From: Candidatus Saccharibacteria bacterium RIFCSPHIGHO2_02_FULL_47_12
GTDB lineage: Bacteria; Patescibacteriota; Saccharimonadia; Saccharimonadales; JANWIN01
Reading direction: 5' to 3'
Length of the DNA stretch: 15,422 nucleotides
Assembly (NCBI GenBank): GCA_001790455.1
Contig: MGCP01000003.1
Span: 20,777 to 36,198, forward strand
Below are positions 7,295 to 13,203 of this stretch, in pieces; positions within the stretch are counted from its first letter, which is position 1; every line of letters begins with the position of its first letter. The translations under genes were made by a program, and so were the position numbers. Below the pieces are notes generated by a model. That model was not told the origin of the DNA and made no database searches. It worked only from the letters and a program-made list of their open reading frames with translations.

Positions 7295-8764
7295 ATGGCT
7301 GGGCCAACCGAAATACTTCAACTAAGAACAAGACAGGAAACAGAGTTTCACGAATCAATTAATCGTCGAACAGACGATATACTCTGGAATGTTCGTTACC
7401 TGGAGCGCAATATAGTTGACAAAACAAAAGGTCTATTTGCTCCCGGAGTTGAAGCGGACGTACTAGAACAAGATACTACTGAAGTAGCCGAGGCTGATGT
7501 TCATAATCTAGGGCCAATTGTTTATCAGGCGTTGGATAAACGAACCGGACAATACGTAAGTTTAAGCCGTGGTACTGTTGACAACGCTGTCACTGGTGTT
7601 ACATCGCTGGACATGGACGATCCAGTCAACCACTTTGACTTTTTCCGCCGGGTCGAGGATGTAACTGACGAAGAGATGATCCTGGAACCAGAAGTTAATG
7701 AATCAATGCGTGCTGGCCGGAAAAAGGTTTCAATTTTTCCAGCACCGACAGAATACGAGGCCAGTCCCGACGTGGCTAAAGACTTTGGGTATGACGGCCG
7801 AACCATGTTCCGCGTCCAATCTTTATCAAAAGATGGGCTAAACAAAAAAATGCAGAGCTTCAGTGTTTTCGAAATACCTGCTTCGGCCTGGGCAGCCTTT
7901 TTAACTGATCGCTATAGAGAGAGCGTTGAGCCAACTGCCCTGGCAGTTATACAGTTTTGTAACCGATTGATTCTAGAGACTGGCTCGACTGAAGATATTC
8001 TGATGGACTTTATCGGCGGGGTCATGAATTACCTCCCTGAAAAGGATAAAGAGAAGGTTGGGCAGCAACTAGATGCCTTTTTGCACGAGCAGGATGAGCT
8101 TAAAAAACACGCAGAATATTATGGTCGTGAAAAACTTGAGCTAGAAAAAGACCTGGCTTTATGTTGGAATGGCCCCGCTTCGCCAGCGGTTCGTATCATG
8201 ATAGACAATGTTTATAGTCATCTTAACCAGTCCGAACAACAAAAAGTTTTAGAACGAATTCATGACGGAGAATTATTCGTAGATGAGTATATTGCTGGGC
8301 TCGCCATTCGCATCAAGACAGTAACAACTGACAACCGTGCCGGACTTGCAGTGCTTAACGAAAAAACTATAGAGAGAGTAGCTCTTAGTGTTGGTCTAGA
8401 GGCTGCACTTCAGATGGCAATGCGTGAACACTATATCCAGCAAGCAGCCGAAGGCAACATAGATAACGAGTTCATGGTTCGTAGGGCTGAACAGCAGATT
8501 GCTGAAGCCGGTGTTGGTTGCGGCGGCGGCTGTTCAGTCGACGTCGTGGATCTATTTTCCGAAGCAGCCGTTAAAGCCAGAGAAGCCGGACTAAAAGGTA
8601 CTTTATATCAATCAAAAGAGCTAGACAATAACAGCAAATGTCATTGTGCCAGCAAGGGCAAAAAGGCCAAGGTCATATCCGATGGTAAAAACGTAGTCTG
8701 TACTAATTGCGGGGACTTCCAGGTTAAGGGCCAGCGAGGTAACCTCAAAAAGAAAGCAGCCTAA
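7295..8764 (+). CDS. Uncharacterised protein under cobalamin-riboswitch control, C-terminal Cys-rich (putative zinc ribbon)
   Basis: I do not recognise this 489-residue family. It appears soluble: no signal peptide and no membrane helix. The N-terminal half is acidic and mixed alpha/beta in character (about 60-200). Residues ~205-405 are largely helical, with a charged, coiled-coil-like stretch at 250-290 (DKEKVGQQLD to KLELEKDLAL). A CGGGC cluster lies at 409-413. The C-terminus (449-472) carries CHC then CTNC, i.e. CxC-x17-CxxC, suggesting a zinc ribbon, and ends in a basic tail. The ATG at 7295 is chosen because GAGGG lies 7 nt upstream inside the riboswitch terminator. The stop overlaps the next start by one base (TAATG). 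Riboswitch control suggests expression when cobalamin is scarce, as for uptake genes or B12-independent substitutes. That role is inference only. Confidence 0.85.
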   Translation: MAGPTEILQLRTRQETEFHESINRRTDDILWNVRYLERNIVDKTKGLFAPGVEADVLEQDTTEVAEADVHNLGPIVYQALDKRTGQYVSLSRGTVDNAVTGVTSLDMDDPVNHFDFFRRVEDVTDEEMILEPEVNESMRAGRKKVSIFPAPTEYEASPDVAKDFGYDGRTMFRVQSLSKDGLNKKMQSFSVFEIPASAWAAFLTDRYRESVEPTALAVIQFCNRLILETGSTEDILMDFIGGVMNYLPEKDKEKVGQQLDAFLHEQDELKKHAEYYGREKLELEKDLALCWNGPASPAVRIMIDNVYSHLNQSEQQKVLERIHDGELFVDEYIAGLAIRIKTVTTDNRAGLAVLNEKTIERVALSVGLEAALQMAMREHYIQQAAEGNIDNEFMVRRAEQQIAEAGVGCGGGCSVDVVDLFSEAAVKAREAGLKGTLYQSKELDNNSKCHCASKGKKAKVISDGKNVVCTNCGDFQVKGQRGNLKKKAA

Positions 8765-9327
8765 TGGCCCAACGTATTGGAATCTTTGCTGGCAGCTTTG
8801 ACCCGGTGCATAAAGGGCATGTGGCGTTTGCCCTAGAGGCTCTAAAACAAGCCAAACTAGACGAGGTTTACTTTTTGCCAGAAATTAAGCCCAGGGGCAA
8901 AGACGGCATAACTCACATTGGCCACCGCGTGGCTATGCTTGAGATGGCACTAAAACCACATAAGCGTTTGCGTGTTTTAGAACTACCAGATAAACAATTC
9001 ACAGTAGCAAAGACGCGGCCGCGGCTAAAGCAAAAATTCCCGGGCTCTAGGCTATTTTTGCTCATGGGGTCTGATACATTTGATGGTTTGCTAGATTGGC
9101 CAAACTCTGAGCAGCTGCTTAATAGCGTTAGTCTGGTGGTGGCTTATAGAAACGCCACAACCAAGCCGATAACCTCGACCAACGATATTTACCAGCTCGC
9201 TAGCCCTTATCCAGGCGTATCCTCGCGAAACATCAGGTCTGCTATAGCTAGTGGCAAACCAGCGCCTGGTTCGCTAAAGAGCGTCGAAAGCTACATTGCT
9301 AAAAACTGGCTTTACCCCGCCATTTAG
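8764..9327 (+). CDS. NadD-like nicotinate-nucleotide adenylyltransferase / nucleotidyltransferase
   Basis: A 187-residue member of the nucleotidyltransferase (HIGH-motif) superfamily, closest by eye to NadD, which joins nicotinate mononucleotide to AMP in NAD synthesis. GSFDPVHKGH (10-19) is the GxFDPxHxGH ATP site. HRVAMLEMAL (54-63), MGSDTF (101-106) with DW (111-112), and SSRNIRSAIASGK (153-165) correspond to the NadD HRxxM, GxDxx, W and SSTxIR blocks. The last has R in place of T. Length is close to NadD (about 190-215). It starts inside the stop of the riboswitch-controlled gene (TAATG), so it should respond to the same switch. Substrate is not certain; a related adenylyl- or cytidylyltransferase activity remains possible. 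Confidence 0.8.
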   Translation: MAQRIGIFAGSFDPVHKGHVAFALEALKQAKLDEVYFLPEIKPRGKDGITHIGHRVAMLEMALKPHKRLRVLELPDKQFTVAKTRPRLKQKFPGSRLFLLMGSDTFDGLLDWPNSEQLLNSVSLVVAYRNATTKPITSTNDIYQLASPYPGVSSRNIRSAIASGKPAPGSLKSVESYIAKNWLYPAI

Positions 9328-9344
9328 CTCCAAATAGGCTAGAT

Positions 9345-11042
9345 CTAGTCTGTTGAGGTTGAGCCAAAGTACTCCGGGTGAGATTCTAAATAGGCTAGGT
9401 GCTTTTCGCGGAACTTTTTAAACTCGCTCTTTTTTAGCTCGCTCTTTTTTATAAAAGCGCTGATTTTTTCGCTACCTATATAGTGAGGCAGCATTACATA
9501 GGCAGCGCCTAGCTCGTATAATTCGGCGGCTTCTTCTGCGGTTTCGGCAGAGCATACAAACACAGCGTTTGGACTTTCTTTTTCTAGCCACCTGGCCAGC
9601 GAGCGATTAATGTCTAGGTTGGTTATGGTAGACACTAACAGCCTGACGTGTTTGGGATTTAGCTCGTCTAGTAGTTCGTTGTCGGTAACGTCTCCGTACA
9701 TGTAGTTGGCGCTAATATTTTCTAAGATGTCTATGACTTTAGGGTCGTAGTCGACCACAATGTAGGATTTACCCATTTTCTGAAATGTTTTCAGAAACTC
9801 TGCGCCACCCTTTAAATAGCCAAACAGCACCAGCTCGTAGTTTCTGTGGCCATCGTGTTCGTTTTTTAGTTTTCGCCGCTCAAACAAATGCAGGGATCCT
9901 TCAAAAAAGTCATACAGCTTGTCTGAGTAAGTAATAAGATAGGTGGAAACGGCAATTGTTATGAGCGCCGTAACAGTAACCAGTGTTACCACTTGGCTGT
10001 TGACCTGGCCAAGGCTTAGGCCAAGCAATACTAAAATTAGTGCAAACTCGCTCAGCTGCCCGCCTGTCATGGCAGTCTTAAAGCTTGTCTTTTTGGTATA
10101 GCCAGAAAAGCCCATAACGGACATCACAATAATGGGGTTAACAATCATTACCAGGCCGGCAAGGAGTAGTGCTTCTGGCAGTACGGCCCCAACTTGGTTG
10201 AACTGCAGGTGTGAACCCATGAGTACAAAAAACAGTACTATAAAAAAGTCACGCAGTGGGCGCAGCCGGGCGGCTGCCTCGGACGCATAGGGAAGGGGTG
10301 CCAAAGCTACACCGGCAACTAACGCCCCAAGCTCTAAAGAAAACCCAGCTGCCTTAAACAAGCTGGCAATCCCCAACCCCCATCCCAGCGTAAACAAAAA
10401 CAGGAACTCACTACTGCTGCCAATCCAGTTTTTGACACGGTCTAGCAGCAAAATTCTGATGGTTGAAAGGCCCAAAAGTATCAGTACGATTTTGTAGCTA
10501 AGCGTCCATAGGTCGTTCAGTGAAAACCCGCCAGTTCCGGCAGACGATATCCCAATAAGTACCAGTGCTGCCAGTAAATCTTCTACCAGTAAAAAACCAA
10601 TAGAAATTTTGCCATATAGCCGGCTTTGCTCTTTTTTGTCACTCAAAAGTTTAAGGATAATAATAGTGCTGGAAAACGACAGACAAATGCCAATATAAAT
10701 AGCTGCACGCTTGCCGTAGCCAAGTGCTTGGGCAACGACAAATCCCAGCGACGTAGCCACCAGAATCTTGCTAATTGCAATGAAAAGGGCAATCTTGCCA
10801 ACTTCACGAATAACCCTGGGGTTTAAACCGAGCCCCACAATCAGCAGTAGTAAGGCAATGCCAAAGTTGGCAAACAGCTCAATAGTCTCTGGCGAGCTAA
10901 CTATTTTAAATACCGCTGGCCCCACAACAACTCCGGTCAAAATATAGCCAATAACGAGCGGTTGGCGGATTAGCCGCATAACAAGGCTAATTCCCACTCC
11001 AACCGCAATCACGGCACTCAGTTCAGCAAATGCATCTGGCAT
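9345..11042 (-). CDS. Kef-type (CPA2) cation/proton antiporter with C-terminal TrkA-N domain
   Basis: Membrane transporter of 565 residues exchanging K+ or Na+ for H+. Residues ~1-375 form about 12-13 helices of the sodium/hydrogen exchanger fold, with VVGP (39-42), LLLLIVGLGLNP (64-75), FSSTIIILKLL (123-133) and the charged pair in LLVEDLL (151-157). After a charged linker (376-400) comes a regulatory TrkA-N/RCK nucleotide-binding domain (401-~515): VVDYDP (429-434), YGDVTDNELL (449-458) and a region ending AAYVMLPHYIG. The expected glycine-rich loop reads GYLKGG (408-413) instead of GxGxxG. A repetitive basic segment KKSELKKSEFKKF (532-544) precedes the end. The first in-frame start is ATG 11042; AGGAG (11065-11061) lies 18 nt before it, unusually far. 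It converges with the NadD-like gene, 17 bp apart. Confidence 0.9.
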   Translation of the reverse strand: MPDAFAELSAVIAVGVGISLVMRLIRQPLVIGYILTGVVVGPAVFKIVSSPETIELFANFGIALLLLIVGLGLNPRVIREVGKIALFIAISKILVATSLGFVVAQALGYGKRAAIYIGICLSFSSTIIILKLLSDKKEQSRLYGKISIGFLLVEDLLAALVLIGISSAGTGGFSLNDLWTLSYKIVLILLGLSTIRILLLDRVKNWIGSSSEFLFLFTLGWGLGIASLFKAAGFSLELGALVAGVALAPLPYASEAAARLRPLRDFFIVLFFVLMGSHLQFNQVGAVLPEALLLAGLVMIVNPIIVMSVMGFSGYTKKTSFKTAMTGGQLSEFALILVLLGLSLGQVNSQVVTLVTVTALITIAVSTYLITYSDKLYDFFEGSLHLFERRKLKNEHDGHRNYELVLFGYLKGGAEFLKTFQKMGKSYIVVDYDPKVIDILENISANYMYGDVTDNELLDELNPKHVRLLVSTITNLDINRSLARWLEKESPNAVFVCSAETAEEAAELYELGAAYVMLPHYIGSEKISAFIKKSELKKSEFKKFREKHLAYLESHPEYFGSTSTD

Positions 11043-11175
11043 ATTTTATGGTTTTAAGCTCTCCTATATTGCTATTCTACCATTTCAATATTGACAGGCA
11101 TAAGCTCTTTATGAGAATATTGGACTACTTCTAGCAGCAATTGAGAGCTGCATAAGAAATACAAAAATTAAAATA

Positions 11176-11218
11176 TAAAAACAACCGCTAAGCAAAGAGA
11201 GATTGCTTATTTTGGTTG
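11176..11218 (-). terminator. Intrinsic terminator or attenuator upstream of the Kef gene
   Basis: On the minus strand, CAACC (11218-11214) and TAAGCAA (11209-11203) pair with TTGCTTA (11195-11189) and GGTTG (11186-11182). This gives a 12-bp stem with a 4/2 internal loop and a 7-nt apical loop, followed directly by TTTTTATATTTT. No T tract follows on the plus strand, so it is one-directional. It could end the dsbA-like transcript or attenuate a long Kef leader. Confidence 0.7.
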
Positions 11219-11312
11219 CCGAGGGGGCAATAAGGGGTGTCAATAAAAATAAAAACATATAACGATAGGGGTTATAACGTGCAAGTCAAATTCAAAAGAC
11301 CTAGGTGGCAAG

Positions 11313-11341
11313 AGTTTCTTTCTTACTAGCAGAAAGAAACT
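11313..11341. repeat. Perfect 11-bp inverted repeat
   Basis: AGTTTCTTTCT (11313-11323) and AGAAAGAAACT (11331-11341) flank a 7-nt loop. No T tract follows on either strand, so it is a weak terminator candidate on its own. It lies 18 bp beyond the dsbA-like stop codon and next to a second hairpin. An RNA 3'-end stabiliser is another possibility. Confidence 0.65.
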
Positions 11342-11347
11342 AGGCCA

Positions 11348-11377
11348 GCAAAGAGCCGGCTACTGCTGGCTCTTTGC
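11348..11377 (-). terminator. 10-bp hairpin straddling the dsbA-like stop codon
   Basis: GCAAAGAGCC (11348-11357) and GGCTCTTTGC (11368-11377) form a perfect 10-bp stem with a 10-nt loop that contains the TAG stop (11362-11360). On the minus strand it is followed by TGGCCTAGTTTCTTTC, a poor T tract. It may be a weak terminator or a 3'-end stabiliser. Confidence 0.5.
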
Positions 11378-12025
11378 GTTTATGGCGTCGTTTATTAGCT
11401 TTGTGAACTTCTCTAGGCTGGGCGCGTTGTTGACCGACAGTTCTGAATTCTCTATATACTTGCCATCTATGAAAAACGATGGGGTGGACATTTGTTGGCC
11501 GGTTTTATTAAACTCGGCAACATCGGCGTTTATAAGGTCGTTTACCTCTTCGCTGGCATAGTCTTGCTTGAACTTGTTTGGGTCTAGTCCCAGCTGCTGG
11601 GCATAGCCTTCAAATAAACTTTGGGCACTTGTACTATTTGTCCAGACTTGCCAGTTAGATGGCTCGTAAAGCAGGTCGTGCATTTCCCAAAATTTGCCTT
11701 GTTTATCAGCTGCTTCGGCCGCCCGGGATGCCGCAAAGGCGTTTGGGTGAATCTGAGGGAGAGGTAAATTTCTAAACTGAAAGAAAATGTCTTTTGAAAA
11801 CTGCGCTATCACTTGTTCTACCACCGGTTCATAAGCCTCGCAAACAGAGCATTGGTAGTCGCCATACTCTAGCAAAGTAACATTTGCCTTGCCCTCGCCC
11901 CTGACGTGATTGGTGGGGTTGGCACCACTTGACCCGTTGTTTGCCGACTTATTGTCAGTAAGCGCAAACAGCAATACCAGGCCCAATACTATTGCCGCTA
12001 ATATTGCCAAAAACTTTTTACTCAT
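11360..12025 (-). CDS. DsbA/thioredoxin-like disulfide oxidoreductase, membrane anchored
   Basis: Thiol-disulfide oxidoreductase of 221 residues acting outside the cytoplasm on secreted proteins. Residues 4-22 form an uncleaved-looking signal anchor, followed by a Ser/Asn/Gly-rich linker (24-42). The catalytic CxxC is CSVC (59-62) within LLEYGDYQCSVC. The cis-proline loop is STPSFFIDGKYI (180-191). The inserted helical domain lies in between (HPNAFAASRAAEAADKQGKF), as in the thioredoxin_4/BdbD-type DsbA group. The ATG at 12025 follows an extended -10 box by 9 nt and has no Shine-Dalgarno. The cysteine-bearing metallophosphoesterase in the left part is a plausible client (inference). Confidence 0.9.
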   Translation of the reverse strand: MSKKFLAILAAIVLGLVLLFALTDNKSANNGSSGANPTNHVRGEGKANVTLLEYGDYQCSVCEAYEPVVEQVIAQFSKDIFFQFRNLPLPQIHPNAFAASRAAEAADKQGKFWEMHDLLYEPSNWQVWTNSTSAQSLFEGYAQQLGLDPNKFKQDYASEEVNDLINADVAEFNKTGQQMSTPSFFIDGKYIENSELSVNNAPSLEKFTKLINDAINAKSQQ

Positions 12026-12034
12026 ACGTAAAAC

Positions 12035-12043
12035 ATCATATCA
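12035..12043 (-). promoter_or_regulatory. Extended -10 box of the dsbA-like gene
   Basis: On the minus strand TGATATGAT (12043-12035) is an extended -10 element (TGn plus TATGAT). It ends 9 nt before the ATG at 12025, implying a leader of about 2-3 nt. No good -35 is seen, as is usual for extended -10 promoters. Confidence 0.5.
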
Positions 12044-12070
12044 TTTTTAGTTATTACAAGCATGAACGCA

Positions 12071-12099
12071 TTGCTGTAAAACAGATAAAGTCTTAAGAT
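12071..12099 (+). promoter_or_regulatory. Candidate promoter of the CBS-domain gene
   Basis: TTGCTG (12071-12076) and TAAGAT (12094-12099) are spaced 17 bp apart. The -10 ends 6 nt before the ATG at 12106, which puts the predicted transcription start at the start codon. No Shine-Dalgarno is visible. Confidence 0.45.
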
Positions 12100-12105
12100 G
12101 AATAT

Positions 12106-13170
12106 ATGACAACAACGGTAGCTACTGCCGCCTTCATAGCTCTTGCTCTACTATGCACTGTGCTTCTAAAGGCATACGGCCAAATTCCGTTCAAAGAGCT
12201 CAGGCGCCGTGCCCGCACGGGCGACAAAACTGCAGCCAGTTTGCACAAAGCGGCTGCTTATGGGCCAAATTTAAAGCTGTTTTTGTGGTCTTTGCTTGGG
12301 TTGTTTAGCGCAGCTGGCTTTATGCTGATTGCCAGCCACACCTCACCTCTAGTTGGAACTCTAGGCATTGCCGCTTTGCTTTGGTTGGTATTTGGCTGGC
12401 AAATGAACAGCCGTGCCAGTGCCTTTGGCAATTGGCTGGCAGGTTTGGTATCTTTTCCGCTGGCATGGGTGTTGTCACATCTGGGGCCACTGCTGTCTGC
12501 TCCTGCCCGTTTTTTGTCAAAGCATCTGCATAGGCAGGCCCCATATGGTGTGTATGAAAAAGAGGATTTGATAGAGCTAATCTCTCGCCAGAAAAAGCTA
12601 ACCCATAACCGTATTGGCAAGGAAGAACTTTCTATAGCAGCCAGTGCCCTGAAGTTTGGTGACAAATTGGTGGGCAACGTGCTAGTTCCTCGCAGGGTTG
12701 TCAAAACCGTATCTGCCAATGATCCAGTTGGACCGGTACTACTAGACGAGCTGCACAAAAGCGGACATTCGCGCTTTCCGGTTTATGAGGGCAAAAAAGA
12801 CAACTTGGTGGGCATGCTCTACGTTCGCGATCTAGTAGAGGCCCGCAGCGGCGGGCAAGTCAAAAACTTTATGAAAAAGGAGCTTTATTATGTCAAAGAA
12901 GACCAGCCGCTGGGCCACGCGCTAGATGCATTTATAAAAACCAAACATCACATGTTTATTGTGGTAAACAACTTTGAAGAAATGGTGGGCATAATTACCA
13001 TGGAGGACGTTTTGGAACAAATCTTGGGCAAGCCCATATTAGACGAGTTTGACCAGTACGAGGACCTCAGGGCCGTGGCTGCCATAGGAGCCGAAAAAGA
13101 CGCAGAAAAACACGAAGAAGTCGCAGAAGTTGTCGAATCATCAGAACAGCCCAAAGAACCCAAGGATTAG
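12106..13170 (+). CDS. CNNM/CorC-like membrane protein with paired CBS domains
   Basis: A 354-residue protein. The N-terminal part has three hydrophobic segments (about 5-22, 57-76 and 82-98) and a fourth near 108-128, a diverged version of the CNNM (DUF21) transmembrane domain. Residues 149-190 (YEKEDLIELISRQKK to GKEELSIAASALKFGDK) match the helical linker of HlyC/CorC proteins. The CBS pair spans ~190-310, with VLVPRRVV, SGHSRFPVYEG, VGMLYVRDLV, then HHMFIVVNNFEEMVGIITMEDVLEQILG. The usual C-terminal CorC_HlyC domain is missing and replaced by a Glu/Lys-rich tail (311-354). Relatives are involved in Mg2+ or Co2+ transport or hemolysin-like phenotypes, and CBS pairs bind adenine nucleotides. 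The actual role here is unproven. It is 33 bp upstream of aspS. Confidence 0.85.
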   Translation: MTTTVATAAFIALALLCTVLLKAYGQIPFKELRRRARTGDKTAASLHKAAAYGPNLKLFLWSLLGLFSAAGFMLIASHTSPLVGTLGIAALLWLVFGWQMNSRASAFGNWLAGLVSFPLAWVLSHLGPLLSAPARFLSKHLHRQAPYGVYEKEDLIELISRQKKLTHNRIGKEELSIAASALKFGDKLVGNVLVPRRVVKTVSANDPVGPVLLDELHKSGHSRFPVYEGKKDNLVGMLYVRDLVEARSGGQVKNFMKKELYYVKEDQPLGHALDAFIKTKHHMFIVVNNFEEMVGIITMEDVLEQILGKPILDEFDQYEDLRAVAAIGAEKDAEKHEEVAEVVESSEQPKEPKD

Positions 13171-13190
13171 AAATTACAGATTGTCTCTGT

Positions 13191-13196
13191 TACAAT
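13191..13196 (+). promoter_or_regulatory. Candidate -10 box (TACAAT) of aspS
   Basis: GTTACAAT (13189-13196) ends 7 nt before the ATG at 13204, with the same sequence and spacing as at the ABC ATPase gene. The predicted start of transcription falls on the start codon, and there is no Shine-Dalgarno. The -35 (TTAGAA, 13167-13172, 18-bp spacer) is weak. Confidence 0.5.
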
Positions 13197-13203
13197 CAGC
13201 ATA

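Larger units (their letters stand above)
11043..11359. other. 317-bp AT-rich intergenic region between dsbA-like and Kef genes
   Basis: This is the largest gene-free stretch in the window. It holds three hairpins listed separately and a CGTTATA direct repeat on the minus strand (11279-11273 and 11264-11258, period 15). A TTGACT/TATCGT promoter-like pair is spaced 16 bp (11289-11284 and 11267-11262, minus strand). The octamer AGAGCTTA occurs twice (minus strand, around 11107-11100 and 11062-11055) in what would be the Kef leader. A minus-strand 49-codon open frame (11258-11109) encodes a hydrophobic peptide but runs across the terminator, so I do not call it. No tRNA or known riboswitch was recognised. 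Confidence 0.6.

Noticed and set aside
9339..9348. Palindrome CTAGATCTAG between the converging NadD-like and Kef genes
   Set aside because: It is only 10 bp with no loop and no T tract, and it overlaps the Kef stop codon; too little to call a terminator or operator.
11109..11258. Minus-strand 49-codon open frame encoding a hydrophobic, membrane-like peptide
   Set aside because: It has no Shine-Dalgarno, lies in AT-rich DNA where hydrophobic frames arise by chance, and runs straight through the predicted terminator at 11176-11218.
11043..11262. c-di-AMP (ydaO-type) riboswitch in the Kef leader
   Set aside because: Such switches often precede potassium transporters, but I could not find the conserved ydaO core sequences or the required multi-stem arrangement here.
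12258..12758. Minus-strand open frame of 166 codons opposite the CBS-domain gene
   Set aside because: It is entirely antisense to a gene with a recognisable domain structure and its translation is Ser/Pro-rich without motifs.
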